Origin: Rhodobiaceae bacterium
Lineage (GTDB): Bacteria > Pseudomonadota > Alphaproteobacteria > Parvibaculales > Parvibaculaceae
Assembly (NCBI GenBank): GCA_003330885.1
Contig: CP030277.1
Coordinates: 2,463,501-2,527,500, forward strand
Reading direction: 5' to 3'
Length of the DNA stretch: 64,000 bases
Part shown: positions 51,689 through 63,754 of the stretch, one piece after another
Layout of the letters: every line of letters starts with the position of its first letter
Numbering within the stretch: the stretch's first letter is position 1
Made by a program: the position numbers and the translations under genes
The notes under the pieces: model-generated
What the model saw: only the letters and a program-made list of their open reading frames with translations
The model's database searches: none
What the model was told of the DNA's origin: nothing

Positions 51689-53143
51689 ATGGGTGAATGG
51701 ATCAGCAGTCTCGCTGCAAAAGCGGCACTGACATTCTGTGGACTTATCGCCATCACCTCGCCCGCATGGGCTGATCTGATGATCCAGAATGTGACCATCA
51801 TCGACCCTGTCGCTGGTGAAACAGCAAACCAGGACATTCTGATAGGCAATGGCACCATCGCAGCCATTGGAGACCATGGCAGCATCGCGACTTTCGCACC
51901 CGTTGACACGCTCGACGGCAGCGGAAAATTTGTCATCCCGGCTCTGTGGGACGCCCATGTGCACCTTACTTTCGATAAGGGCATCGGAAACACCGCCCTT
52001 CCCCTCTTTGTCGCCAACGGCATCACCCGCGTGCGCGACACAGGTGGGCTTCTCTCTGAAATACTCTTGATGCAGGACATCGCAAAAGAGAAAGGTCCAG
52101 AAGCCCCTGAGATCTATTTCGCGGGCCCACTCATAGACGGCATGCCGCGTGTCTATGACGGCACCCCCGCCCGCTTCCCGAATATTTCCGATGGCGCCTC
52201 AACGCCTGAGGATGCGGAACGCATTGTCGATGAGCTCGCCGCAGCCGGCGCAAGCCTCATCAAGTCTTACGAAATGCTGCAACCAGATGTGTTCCGGGCG
52301 CTTGTCGCCCGTGCTACCGAACGCGAATTGCCGGTCACCTCCCACATTCCGCTCAGCATGGACGCTGAATCTGTGATCGCGGCGGGCGTCAAAGGCATGG
52401 AACATCTACGCAATATTGGCCTTGCGTGTTCGAACAAATCCCAAGTGCTGCTCGCAGAAAGACAGGCCATGTTGCGTGACGGTGTAAAGGAGGAAGGCAG
52501 CACACTCCGATCCTCAATCCACGCTGCCCAACGACCAATTGCCTTTGGGTCTCAGGATGCCGAACGGTGCGGCGCTGTCATTAAGGCGCTCGCCGGCGCG
52601 CAGGTCTTTCAGACACCGACCCTCGCCCTGAATACCCGCGGCGCCTTCAGGCAGTTCCTTGAGCCTCGACAGCGCGATCCGTTCCAGTATCTCCCCGCTG
52701 CCGTTCGAGACAATTGGAATGCTTTTGCGGACGGCGCCGCAGACACGCCAATTGATCCGGCTTACGTGACCTTTGCCAATTGGTCCCTGGGAATGGTCGG
52801 CCAGCTTCATAAAGCAGGTGTACCAATCATGGCCGGAACAGACGCGCCCATCGGCCTGCTCACGCCTGGTTTCAGCCTTCATCTGGAGATGGAGATGCTG
52901 GTCAAGGCAGGCCTGTCACCACAAGAGGCCCTGGCAAGCGCCACACTTCGCCCAGCAGAGTTTTTTGGCCTAGAAGAAACAATGGGCACCATCGAAGCAG
53001 GGAAAAGCAGCGAGCTGGTCCTCCTCACCGCCAACCCGCTTGAAGAGATCGCCAACACGCGCACCATCGATACCGTCATCACCCGTGGGACAGTTCTTGA
53101 CCGCGCAGCTCTCGACGCGATGCTGAACAATGCAGCCCCTTGA
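51689..53143 (+). CDS. Exported amidohydrolase family protein
   Basis: A 484-aa metal-dependent hydrolase with signal peptide (cleavage after SPAWA). H90 and H92 in WDAHVHL, a conserved K in LIKSYE, H in TSHIP and EHLRN, and the Asp in GTDAPIG make up the metal site of the amidohydrolase (imidazolonepropionase-like) superfamily. Members cleave cyclic amides, peptides or related bonds in the periplasm. Good ribosome site GGGAGGG. Confidence 0.88.
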   Translation: MGEWISSLAAKAALTFCGLIAITSPAWADLMIQNVTIIDPVAGETANQDILIGNGTIAAIGDHGSIATFAPVDTLDGSGKFVIPALWDAHVHLTFDKGIGNTALPLFVANGITRVRDTGGLLSEILLMQDIAKEKGPEAPEIYFAGPLIDGMPRVYDGTPARFPNISDGASTPEDAERIVDELAAAGASLIKSYEMLQPDVFRALVARATERELPVTSHIPLSMDAESVIAAGVKGMEHLRNIGLACSNKSQVLLAERQAMLRDGVKEEGSTLRSSIHAAQRPIAFGSQDAERCGAVIKALAGAQVFQTPTLALNTRGAFRQFLEPRQRDPFQYLPAAVRDNWNAFADGAADTPIDPAYVTFANWSLGMVGQLHKAGVPIMAGTDAPIGLLTPGFSLHLEMEMLVKAGLSPQEALASATLRPAEFFGLEETMGTIEAGKSSELVLLTANPLEEIANTRTIDTVITRGTVLDRAALDAMLNNAAP

Positions 53144-53151
53144 ACCGCCGA

Positions 53152-54039
53152 TCAGGCAGCAACAAATGTTTGGGGAGATTTCCCGACTTCCCTAATTGGT
53201 GCGCCACGTTCAACCATGATAGGACGAATCTCACTGAACACTTTCTTGTACTCATAGAAGGGAACCCGCGGAAACAGGTGATGAATGGCGTGATAGTTCT
53301 GAAACAGCCATAGCCATGTGATCACACCGTCCAGCCACTTTGGAAAGACATAAACAGCCGTATCAACATACCGCCCCGTCTCGGAGTGCGGGTGATGAAC
53401 CAGCCAGGCAAAAAAGACCACTGTGATGTAATTGCCAACAATGTTTGCAAGAACAGTCAAGACCAGCACTTCAAGCGGAAATCCAAACGCAGCCAATAGA
53501 ACCCGACCACCAAGCATCATCGCGACGTCTGCCAAAACAGATACACGCTCACCTGTTGATGCTTTAGGCCACACATTCCTGTAATAGAAGGAATATTGGA
53601 TCGCCACAGTCTTCAAAGATTTAGAAAACACATCGACTGGACTACGCCCAGCAAAAACATGATCCGGGTCCACATCGACATCATTGGTCGACCGGTGATG
53701 AGCGAAATGCTCCGCCTTATGAACCTTGAAAGGGATCAAAAGGATCCAACCGGAGACATGACCAGCCAGAGAATTCAGCCATTGAAACCCGTTGCCGTTC
53801 CCAGCGACATTCCCATGTACGGCCTCATGTAAGACAGTATAGACAGCGTAGACCACGACCGATTGCAAAGCGAAGGCAGCTATAAGACCCATCTGGCCGG
53901 TAGCTGCAGCGACTAAAATCGCTCCATAGGCAAAAAATAGAACCGATGCCAACAGAACAGTCTTCCAGGCAAACATTCCCATAAACCGCATCGCGACCTG
54001 CGCCGCCTCACGATCAAGCTTTTTCGTATCCATTTCCAT
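53152..54039 (-). CDS. Fatty acid desaturase family protein
   Basis: A 295-aa membrane di-iron enzyme. Histidine boxes HEAVH (71-75), HKAEHFAHH (107-115) and HAIHH (~255), with four membrane segments. It would desaturate an acyl chain (or carotenoid-like lipid). Leader GGGAGGAGAGGGCC. Divergent from a LysR gene with an inverted repeat in the shared promoter. Confidence 0.9.
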   Translation of the reverse strand: MEMDTKKLDREAAQVAMRFMGMFAWKTVLLASVLFFAYGAILVAAATGQMGLIAAFALQSVVVYAVYTVLHEAVHGNVAGNGNGFQWLNSLAGHVSGWILLIPFKVHKAEHFAHHRSTNDVDVDPDHVFAGRSPVDVFSKSLKTVAIQYSFYYRNVWPKASTGERVSVLADVAMMLGGRVLLAAFGFPLEVLVLTVLANIVGNYITVVFFAWLVHHPHSETGRYVDTAVYVFPKWLDGVITWLWLFQNYHAIHHLFPRVPFYEYKKVFSEIRPIMVERGAPIREVGKSPQTFVAA

Positions 54040-54104
54040 GGCCCTCTCCTCCCAATGCCGTTTGCGGGGCTAAAGCTAGGGAAAGTCGATTGGAAAGAAA
54101 AATT

Positions 54105-54131
54105 AATACTTGATCTATTTTGATAAGTATT
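54105..54131. promoter_or_regulatory. LysR-type operator candidate
   Basis: AATACTT (54105-54111) and AAGTATT (54125-54131) are perfect inverted arms 13 bp apart in the 104-bp space between desaturase and lysR. The left arm fits the T-N11-A pattern of LysR sites. Confidence 0.55.
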
Positions 54132-54143
54132 TCTAATGATCAA

Positions 54144-55061
54144 ATGCATCACATCAGACAACTGCAATGTGTAGAGGCCCTGGAAGCGACGGGGCATTTC
54201 GGGCGAGCGGCAGACCGGCTTGGCATTACACAATCTGCACTCACACAGAGCATCCAGAAGCTTGAGGAGTATTACGAGGTTAGCCTTTTTGTCCGTGACC
54301 GCCGACAAATCACGCCGACACCATTTGGCGAGATCATCGTTGAACGAGCGCGAGAGGCACTTCAATCCATCGCAACCGCAGATCGCGAAATTGAACTTAT
54401 GCGCAATTTGGAGACAGGGCACTTAATGGTCGGCGTCGACCCGTTTGTCTCAGGTTCGCTCTTGGCGCCAGCACTGAGCAAGATGCTAACCGTTCATCCC
54501 CACCTACGCTTTTCGGTTCGGACAGGCGATTGGCACACCTTCAAAGCCTCACTCCTTGAGAGAAAAATCGACCTCTATGTTGGATTCACCCAGTTAAGTT
54601 CCGACGACCCCCGGGTAAACCTAAAGCGCCTTTCCATGCCACCACCCATCCCCGTGTGTGGTCCGACACACAAGCTTGCGGGGAAAAGGAACATTCCACT
54701 TGATGTGCTCCTTCAGCATCCAATCGTCAGCCCATCGCCGCCTGACTGGTTTCTGGATTGGGCAGCATCTGAAGGTTCCGGACGCACAGTTGAGGATATT
54801 CGAGCGCCCTTCTTCCTTGTAGCCGATGACCTACATCTGGTGAAAGAGATTGTAAAACACGGGCATGCGCTTACGGCGGCGCTGCCAGGGGACCTTGAGA
54901 TCGAAATCAAAAACAAACTTCTCTTACCAATTGAAGTGAAGAACTGGCCCAAAGAAACACCAATCTCGCTAGCGACACTTTCAGGGCGCCCGCTGCCACC
55001 TGCGGCGTCTCTTCTCGCTGAGGAAATCACTAAGACCGCCAAAGCGATGCCCCCAGCGTGA
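54144..55061 (+). CDS. LysR-family transcriptional regulator
   Basis: A 305-aa LysR regulator: HTH GHFGRAADRLGITQSALTQS (residues ~17-36) and a PBP2-like effector domain from ~90. It probably controls the divergent desaturase and itself. The start ATG 54144 is preferred over the TTG at 54120, which lies inside the operator region. Confidence 0.9.
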   Translation: MHHIRQLQCVEALEATGHFGRAADRLGITQSALTQSIQKLEEYYEVSLFVRDRRQITPTPFGEIIVERAREALQSIATADREIELMRNLETGHLMVGVDPFVSGSLLAPALSKMLTVHPHLRFSVRTGDWHTFKASLLERKIDLYVGFTQLSSDDPRVNLKRLSMPPPIPVCGPTHKLAGKRNIPLDVLLQHPIVSPSPPDWFLDWAASEGSGRTVEDIRAPFFLVADDLHLVKEIVKHGHALTAALPGDLEIEIKNKLLLPIEVKNWPKETPISLATLSGRPLPPAASLLAEEITKTAKAMPPA

Positions 55062-55093
55062 CGGCTCCCACATGCACTCGTGGGTCACCACCT

Positions 55094-55582
55094 TCAATAA
55101 GGAGTGCCATCCTTGCGAGCCGCATACCAGGTGCCATCCTCGGCGACAGCCCATTTGAAGTCATCATGCGGGTAGTGCACTTCGTCGCCCGGCACACGTG
55201 ATCCGACAACAAGAAAACGGGCATCTGTGTTCGACTTGTTGATGAGGTGGTGGGCATTCTCCTCCCCGGCCTTAAACCCGACAACCATGTCAGCCCGCAC
55301 CAGGGTCTCCCCCTCATTGGTGACCAGAGTCAATTCACCCTCCAGCACCATCACAAACTCATCTGATTTTGTATGCCAGTGACGGATGGAAGAACGGGAA
55401 CCGGGAGGGAGCGTTTCCATCATCACCCCAAACTGTGTCAGTGCGAACAGGTCGCCCAGATTCCGGCTTTCATAGGGTCCACCAAGCTCATGGGGGCCTA
55501 GAGCGGCACGATCACTTTCCGCAGGCAGAGATTTGCCCCCCTTAGCGGCATCAACCTTCATTGCATCAATGGCTGGTTTCAT
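55094..55582 (-). CDS. Cupin-domain protein
   Basis: A 162-aa protein with one cupin barrel: SSIRHWHTKSDEFVMVLEGE (metal-binding His, His, Glu) and GEENAHHLIN (last His). Members bind metals or small ligands, or are enzymes such as dioxygenases and isomerases. Start ATG 55582 follows GGGAG. Confidence 0.83.
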   Translation of the reverse strand: MKPAIDAMKVDAAKGGKSLPAESDRAALGPHELGGPYESRNLGDLFALTQFGVMMETLPPGSRSSIRHWHTKSDEFVMVLEGELTLVTNEGETLVRADMVVGFKAGEENAHHLINKSNTDARFLVVGSRVPGDEVHYPHDDFKWAVAEDGTWYAARKDGTPY

Positions 55583-55678
55583 TGCCGATCTCCCAATTGT
55601 CGACCAAGCTCCCTTCACAACAATCATGGTTCAGCGCAGACTGGCAGTCAAAGACCGACGTCACAGGTGGGGGAAACC

Positions 55679-57043
55679 ATGACCAAAACCATTGCCGAGC
55701 CAGCACGCGAGACACCTGTCGTTCATGAGACCGATGTCTTGGTTGTAGGGTCCGGGCCCGGCGGCCTGGCAGCAGCTATCGCAGCAGCACGCTCCGGCGT
55801 GCGCGTCGCCCTGCTGGAGCGGTTTGGCTGTTTCGGTGGCAATATCACGGTGGTCGGCGTGGAAGGCTTTGCCTGGTATCGCCACGAAGAAACCGTCGAA
55901 GCTGGCGGCATCGGGCAGGAGTTTGAGGACCGCGCCAAGGAGATGGGTGCGGCCGTACCCGAAAGCCAGTCACTCAGCTACGAACTGGATTCTGAAGGCT
56001 TTAAGCTGGTTGCCGACAGGTTAGTCGAAGAAGCAGGCATCCATCCCATGCTGCACCGCCAATTTGTCGCTCCCATCATGAACGGCAGCAGCATCGAAGG
56101 TGTAATCGTGGAATCCAAGGCCGGCCGCGAAGCCATCCTCGCCAAACGTATAATTGATGCAACGGGGGACGCCGATGTCGCACACCGCGCAGGCGCTCCC
56201 ACAATCAAAACTCCCCTGGAGGACATGCAGGCGGCATCGGTCATGTTTCATCTCGCAGGTGTCGACAAGCAGGCATTTCTTCAGGGTGTGAGAGACAACC
56301 CACAAACCTATAAGGACTGGGAAAACAGCACCTGGCACATGGAAACCGATGGCAAGGAAGATGAGATGTTCTCCCCCTTCCTCGGCAAGCCCTTCGATCA
56401 AGCCATCAAAGACGGGGTGATACCTGCAGAGCTTAAAACCATCGGCGGCACCTGGGGCGCTGTCCACGATAGCGGTGAACTGACCTATATGAACCTCATC
56501 CATCTGAATGAGTGCGACGGCACAGACCCGGAAAGCCTCACGAAATTTGAGATGGAAGGGCGACGCCAAACGCTCGCCGCCATTGACGTGCTCCGAAAAT
56601 ACACGCCGGGCTGTAAAGAAGCGCGGCTGCGCAATTTCGGCATGAGCATCGGCATCAGAGACACGCGTAAAATCGACGCGGTCTACAACATGACGGAGGA
56701 GGATGTACGGTACGAAGGGCGTTTTGAGGACTCGATCGGGATCTATCCGGAGTTCATCGATGGCTATGGCATTCTGATCCTGCCGACCACAGGCCGTTAT
56801 ATGCACATCCCCTATCGCTCACTACTGCCTAAGAAAGTTGAGAACCTGCTTGTCGCTGGCCGGGCAATCGGCGGGGACAAAATCTCTCACGCCGCCACCC
56901 GCAACATGTCTTGCTGTGCGGTAACCGGCCAGGGCGCAGGTGTCGCCGCGGCACTCTCCGTCAAACAGAACACGTCCCTTGCTGATGTGAATGTGAGCGC
57001 GGTGCAGCAAGAACTGAGCCGTCAGGGTGTGCGCGTCCATTAA
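55679..57043 (+). CDS. FAD-dependent oxidoreductase
   Basis: A 454-aa flavoprotein of the FAD-binding family with N-terminal VVGSGPGGLAAAIAAA (dinucleotide fold, ~22-37), LLERFGCFGGNITV, an IDATGDADVAHRAGAP segment closing the FAD site, and C-terminal LLVAGRAIGGDKISHA. Similar proteins are annotated only as FAD-dependent oxidoreductases. Start ATG 55679 behind GTGGGGGAAACC. Divergent from the cupin gene. Confidence 0.88.
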   Translation: MTKTIAEPARETPVVHETDVLVVGSGPGGLAAAIAAARSGVRVALLERFGCFGGNITVVGVEGFAWYRHEETVEAGGIGQEFEDRAKEMGAAVPESQSLSYELDSEGFKLVADRLVEEAGIHPMLHRQFVAPIMNGSSIEGVIVESKAGREAILAKRIIDATGDADVAHRAGAPTIKTPLEDMQAASVMFHLAGVDKQAFLQGVRDNPQTYKDWENSTWHMETDGKEDEMFSPFLGKPFDQAIKDGVIPAELKTIGGTWGAVHDSGELTYMNLIHLNECDGTDPESLTKFEMEGRRQTLAAIDVLRKYTPGCKEARLRNFGMSIGIRDTRKIDAVYNMTEEDVRYEGRFEDSIGIYPEFIDGYGILILPTTGRYMHIPYRSLLPKKVENLLVAGRAIGGDKISHAATRNMSCCAVTGQGAGVAAALSVKQNTSLADVNVSAVQQELSRQGVRVH

Positions 57044-57103
57044 CGGGCAAACACCAGCTGACGGACATCGCTTCAAGACCTAGGGGTCGAATCTGTCACG
57101 CCC

Positions 57104-57604
57104 CTACGCATAGCCCTGCAGCGATTGCAGAAAAGCATGCACACGGGCAACCGCTTCATCGATCTCTTGCTCCGCAGGCATCTTGATGACGAGCGCATCA
57201 ACCAATTTGACAAGGGCGACACGGGCGGCGTCATCTCCCAACGAAAGCGGGAGCGTCCCTGCCGTTTCCAAGAGCATCAGCAACTCGTGAAGGCGACGCA
57301 CCTGCCGGAAACTGCGGGACATAGGTTGAAGCAGCGTGGAGTCTTGCTGCCAGGACCGTCCCCCAAAGAGCTCTTGTGTCACCCGTTGCCCGGCGCCATG
57401 GCATTCATAGACAGCACAGCCCCGAAAACCCCGCTCCGTGAGTTCGTCATGCACTTTGCACTGACCACATTCATCAAGATTGGGACAGGCCGTTTCAGCC
57501 GGCTTACTGATGGCAAAATCATCCGACACTTCAAACTCAAACGTCACACAGCAGAGCGCTGCACAGTTAGAACAGTCAGACTGAAGCGAGAGAGACGATC
57601 CCAT
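57104..57604 (-). CDS. Cysteine-rich metal-binding protein (YkgJ-like N-terminus)
   Basis: A 166-aa protein: the first ~80 residues hold Cys clusters (CSNCAALCC, CPNLDECGQC, GCAVYECHGAGQ) likely to bind zinc or iron, as in N-terminal domains of some proteins filed as pentapeptide-repeat or YkgJ-like. The rest is helical with no repeats. Start at MGSSLSLQSDC (57604); the preceding DUF2164 gene stops at 57612. Confidence 0.7.
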   Translation of the reverse strand: MGSSLSLQSDCSNCAALCCVTFEFEVSDDFAISKPAETACPNLDECGQCKVHDELTERGFRGCAVYECHGAGQRVTQELFGGRSWQQDSTLLQPMSRSFRQVRRLHELLMLLETAGTLPLSLGDDAARVALVKLVDALVIKMPAEQEIDEAVARVHAFLQSLQGYA

Positions 57605-57611
57605 AGGACAA

Positions 57612-57866
57612 TCAGCGCCTCGTCTCGACGGGTTTTTCAAGCGCATAAATCACATCGGCAAACGCATCTATGTGCTTGGCCAGCGCGGCGTGGGCATCTT
57701 CCAGACCGCGATTGTAGAGAACAGCCCCTGCTTCCTTGGCCAGAAAGTCGAGCAGAAACTCAACATCAAACTGCCCTGCATCCACATCCAGCTCATCCCT
57801 GAGATAAGTCATTAACTTAGGGACAAGAACCGCCTTCTCATCAGATGTCAGCTTAAGATCTTCCAT
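57612..57866 (-). CDS. DUF2164 family protein
   Basis: An 84-aa protein with the DUF2164 pattern: a short N-terminus, YLRDELDVDAGQFDVEFLLDF, then YNRGLEDAHAALAKHIDA. Function unknown. It follows the Hsp70-like gene at 20 bp and precedes the Cys-rich gene by 7 bp, so the three form an operon. Confidence 0.85.
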   Translation of the reverse strand: MEDLKLTSDEKAVLVPKLMTYLRDELDVDAGQFDVEFLLDFLAKEAGAVLYNRGLEDAHAALAKHIDAFADVIYALEKPVETRR

Positions 57867-57886
57867 AAAACCACCTCACAGATAGG

Positions 57887-59143
57887 CTAGGGCGCGGACC
57901 GTTCGTCATCAAGGGTCGCTATTGCCAGTCCATCAACAATGGACGTGAAGACATCACCCTGTTTCACGGTGACGCTGGGCAGGCATCCCTGGATCGCGTC
58001 CGTGACGATCTTCATGGAACTGGATCCTCCGACACTGACAACCGCTTCAACGTTCTGCGCCTCAATCTCCCCTGCGTCCAGGGTCTCCTGGATCGCCGCC
58101 GCGATCTCTTCACCAAAACGCAGGAGACTGTTTTCAAGCCCCTCCACGGTGAGCTCGGTCTGCAGCCCGGCTTCAATCAGACTTAAGTCGACCAATGACT
58201 GATTGCTGCCTTTATTGTGCGCAATTTTTGTTCGCTCCGCTTCAAAGGCGAGGTCGTGACCAAGCCGTCTCTCCAGAACCTTCACCAGACGAGCGAAGGC
58301 GGGACGGTTGACGGCATCGCGTTCCATGCCCCGGGCCAGTTGCAGCGTCTTATCGTCATAGAGAAAGGGGATCTTCTCCCAGGTCGCAAGCTCTGAAAAA
58401 ATATGCGCCGGCGCCTGTATGGTGCCATCGGCAAAGCGCCGGGTCAGTTGAGCCCCACGCCCAAGCAGTGGCATAAAATGATCGTAAGAGATCTGGCGGT
58501 CGAAGTCGGTTCCGCCAACCCGCACACCGTTTGACGCAATGATCCGGACACCCTGGTCTTGCGCCTCAAACAGGGTGAAGTCAGACGTCCCCCCGCCAAT
58601 ATCGACCACGAGCCCGACACTGCCCTTCTTATAGTCGCGGGCACTTTCAAGCGCCGCTGCTTCCGGCTCATACATAAACCGGACGTGTTTGAAGCCAGCC
58701 TTGTAGTAGCAGGCCTTCAAGTCCTGCTCGGCGCGGGCATTGCGATCCGCGTCCACCCGGTGGAAGAACACTGGCCGTCCAGCGACAACATGGTCGAACG
58801 TGACCCCTGCAAACTCTTCTGCCCGCCCTTTAAGCTGTGTGAGAAACGCAGAAACAACCTCAAAGAAATCAGTGCGCCGCCCAAGCAGCAAACGCTGCTC
58901 CTTCATCAAAGGCGTCCCGAGCACGCTTTTGAGCGACCGCATATAGCGGCCCTCCGCCCCGTCCAACAGCGCCTGGTTTGCCGGACGACCTGTCAGTACC
59001 TGCTTTTCATAGAGATCGAAGAAGAGCGCCGTCGGGATCGTCTCCCGGCCTTCCTCAAGTTCCGCATGCACAACTTCTCCCGCTGACATATAGGCAGCAG
59101 CAGAATTTGAGGTGCCGAAATCCACGCCCAACCAATTGGTCAC
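57887..59143 (-). CDS. yegD: Hsp70-family protein (YegD-like)
   Basis: A 418-aa actin-fold ATPase: VDFGTSNSAAA (phosphate 1), VVDIGGGTSDFT (phosphate 2) and VVSVGGSSSM near the C-terminus (adenosine site). Only the nucleotide-binding part of Hsp70 is present; the substrate-binding domain is absent, as in YegD. Heads a three-gene minus-strand operon. Client unknown. Confidence 0.92.
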   Translation of the reverse strand: MTNWLGVDFGTSNSAAAYMSAGEVVHAELEEGRETIPTALFFDLYEKQVLTGRPANQALLDGAEGRYMRSLKSVLGTPLMKEQRLLLGRRTDFFEVVSAFLTQLKGRAEEFAGVTFDHVVAGRPVFFHRVDADRNARAEQDLKACYYKAGFKHVRFMYEPEAAALESARDYKKGSVGLVVDIGGGTSDFTLFEAQDQGVRIIASNGVRVGGTDFDRQISYDHFMPLLGRGAQLTRRFADGTIQAPAHIFSELATWEKIPFLYDDKTLQLARGMERDAVNRPAFARLVKVLERRLGHDLAFEAERTKIAHNKGSNQSLVDLSLIEAGLQTELTVEGLENSLLRFGEEIAAAIQETLDAGEIEAQNVEAVVSVGGSSSMKIVTDAIQGCLPSVTVKQGDVFTSIVDGLAIATLDDERSAP

Positions 59144-59293
59144 AGCTCACCGTCCGGTTTTCTTTTGATGTAATGCTAATCAGGGCGCGGAGATATATAG
59201 GCAGAGCGTGGCGACCACAAGGAATTTCTGGCTCAGCACGAACTGCTGCGTGCTTCGATGCCGGGGTCCAGCAACCGCCGTTACGAAGTGTCC

Positions 59294-59725
59294 TTAGTCC
59301 GAACGCATACCTGCAATCACCCTGCGCATAAATTCCATAAACAAGGCCTGGTCTTTTTCACTCAGAACGGACAAGGATTCCATATTTATCTGCGCCGCTG
59401 ATTGGTAGGCCTCGTTCTTAATCTTCGAAGCTTTGTCAGTCAGCCAGATCAATTGAGCGCGGGCATCTGTCGGATGCTTCGTTCTCTTGATAAGGCCATC
59501 ACGCTGCATGCGGGTCAGGGTATTTGCCAGCGTTGCCTGCTCTATATCGAGTTTTTCCAGCAGTTCCCGTTGCGTAAGACCGTCTCCCTCCCACAATTCG
59601 AGCAGGATGGGGAACTGCCCGGTCACGATTCCCAAGGGCTGAATGCGGTGTTGCAGTTCCTTTGCGAACAGCCGGGCTATGTGATTTATGAGGAATCCCG
59701 CCGATTTTTCTTTATCAAATGCCAT
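59294..59725 (-). CDS. MarR-family transcriptional regulator
   Basis: A 143-aa MarR protein with HTH LTQRELLEKLDIEQATLANTL and wing GLIKRTKHPTDARAQLIWLT. Divergent from the monooxygenase gene; two palindromes lie between. Confidence 0.92.
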   Translation of the reverse strand: MAFDKEKSAGFLINHIARLFAKELQHRIQPLGIVTGQFPILLELWEGDGLTQRELLEKLDIEQATLANTLTRMQRDGLIKRTKHPTDARAQLIWLTDKASKIKNEAYQSAAQINMESLSVLSEKDQALFMEFMRRVIAGMRSD

Positions 59726-59740
59726 AGTTGAATTTTACAC

Positions 59741-59778
59741 TTGCATAGCAAGCTATGCAATTATATATAGCTTGCTAT
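59741..59778. promoter_or_regulatory. MarR operators
   Basis: TTGCATAGC AA GCTATGCAA (59741-59760) is a 20-bp palindrome with an asymmetric 2-base centre; ATAGCTTGCTAT (59767-59778) repeats the inner arms. Both lie 16-53 bp from the divergent starts. Confidence 0.75.
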
Positions 59779-59804
59779 GCTTTGAACTGTTGAAAGGAAA
59801 CAAG

Positions 59805-60173
59805 ATGCCTGGATTTGAAGAACTCGACCCAAAAGTCACTTTGGCAGACCAGTTTAAGACCGAAGAGGGGCCTGTCGTTCTAGTCAATCTTTTCACCGTG
59901 GATGCCAACGAAGAAGATGCGCTTGTAAAGGCATGGAGCCATGACGCTGCCTTCATGAAAACACAGCCAGGCTACATCTCGACACAACTTCACAAGGGAA
60001 TCGCAGGCAGCTCAACCTTTGTGAACTACGCGGTCTGGAAGGACGTTGAGAGCTTCAGAAACGCTTTCACTCATCCCGAATTCCAGCACCGCATTGCCCA
60101 ATACCCCAGGACAGCGATCGCAAAACCCCACCTCTTCAAAAAACTCGCCGTCGACGATCACTGCGTCGCTTAA
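59805..60173 (+). CDS. Antibiotic biosynthesis monooxygenase (ABM)-fold protein
   Basis: A 122-aa ferredoxin-like barrel protein: VVLVNLFTVDANEEDALVKAW and MKTQPGYISTQLHKG are ABM-family signatures. Cofactor-free monooxygenases or isomerases of this fold act on quinols and polyketides. Behind AAAGGAAAC, in an operon with the membrane protein 21 bp downstream, controlled by the MarR sites. Confidence 0.85.
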   Translation: MPGFEELDPKVTLADQFKTEEGPVVLVNLFTVDANEEDALVKAWSHDAAFMKTQPGYISTQLHKGIAGSSTFVNYAVWKDVESFRNAFTHPEFQHRIAQYPRTAIAKPHLFKKLAVDDHCVA

Positions 60174-60194
60174 GCAGAAAGGGAGTTGAATGTC

Positions 60195-60641
60195 ATGAAA
60201 ACCAAAATCCATGCAACCGCAGGTGTTATCGGGTTCCTGACCATCCTGACCTTTTGGTCTTCGACGGTTATTAGCGAGTTGTTCGCCGCTCACGAAACGA
60301 TTGCCGTCGTCAAAACCCTGATCCTCCAGGGCATGTTCATCCTGATCCCCGCGATGATCATCGCGGGCGCATCGGGCATGAACCTCGGGCAAAAACGCCG
60401 GGACCCACTCACCGCCGCGAAGAAAAAGCGAATGCCCTTCATTGCGGCAAACGGCCTCCTCATTCTGGTGCCTGCTGCAATCTATCTGCAATCCAAAGCA
60501 GCCAGTGGGAGCTTCGACACCATGTTTTACGCCGTCCAGGCGATTGAACTCATTGCCGGTGCAACCAACCTCACGCTGATGGGCTTAAACATCCGCGATG
60601 GCCGCGAGATGACAAAATACAAACGGGATCAGAGGGCGTAA
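60195..60641 (+). CDS. Four-TM hypothetical membrane protein
   Basis: A 148-aa protein with four membrane segments (about residues 6-24, 40-60, 84-101, 112-132) and a basic loop (KKKRM). Family not recognised. ATG 60195 with GGGAG upstream; co-transcribed with the ABM gene. May be an electron or small-molecule partner of the monooxygenase. Confidence 0.7.
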   Translation: MKTKIHATAGVIGFLTILTFWSSTVISELFAAHETIAVVKTLILQGMFILIPAMIIAGASGMNLGQKRRDPLTAAKKKRMPFIAANGLLILVPAAIYLQSKAASGSFDTMFYAVQAIELIAGATNLTLMGLNIRDGREMTKYKRDQRA

Positions 60642-60670
60642 TCGCCCTCTTTCCCAGAGCGTCGAAACAC

Positions 60671-60710
60671 AAAAACGCCGCCTGAGCGGTGAGGCTCAAG
60701 CGGCGTTTCA
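60671..60710. terminator. Terminator between MarR operon and 5S rRNA
   Basis: AACGCCGC-TGAGC pairs with GCTCA-GCGGCGTT around a short loop, with TTTC on the plus strand and a T-run (TTTTTG) on the minus strand, so it can end both the plus-strand operon and the rRNA transcript. Confidence 0.75.
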
Positions 60711-60770
60711 GAAGTCTAGTAAAGAAGGGACCTAAGACAAGTTGATCGTCGTTTGTTTTTGCATTTAGCA

Positions 60771-60888
60771 GACCTGGCAGCGACCTACTCTCCCACACCT
60801 TAAGATGCAGTACCATCGGCGCTGAGGGTTTTCACGGCCGAGTTCGAGATGGGATCGGGTGCAGGCCCCTCGCAATAACCACCAGGTC
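60771..60888 (-). rRNA. rrf: 5S ribosomal RNA
   Basis: Minus strand starts near GACCTGGTGGTTATTGCGAG and ends GGTCGCTGCCAGGTC; the terminal stem pairs. Internal CCCGATCCCATCTCGAACTC is the universal 5S motif. About 112 bp downstream of 23S. Confidence 0.95.
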
Positions 60889-60980
60889 GGCAAAAGGCAA
60901 AAACGCTCAGAAATTCTGAGTTAAACGACAATCTATTTCTGATCTGAACCACATTCACTGTCACCCAATCCATCTGGATG

Positions 60981-61000
60981 GGCATTGGTAAATGAGAGTA

Positions 61001-61007
<7 letters not shown>
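60981..61007 (-). other. 3' half of the 23S processing stem
   Basis: 60981-61007 pairs with 63738-63763 (17 uninterrupted bp, then a one-base bulge and about 9 more), the long stem closing pre-23S that RNase III cuts. Confidence 0.8.
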
Positions 61008-63742
<2,735 letters not shown>

Positions 63743-63754
63743 ATTACTCTCATT

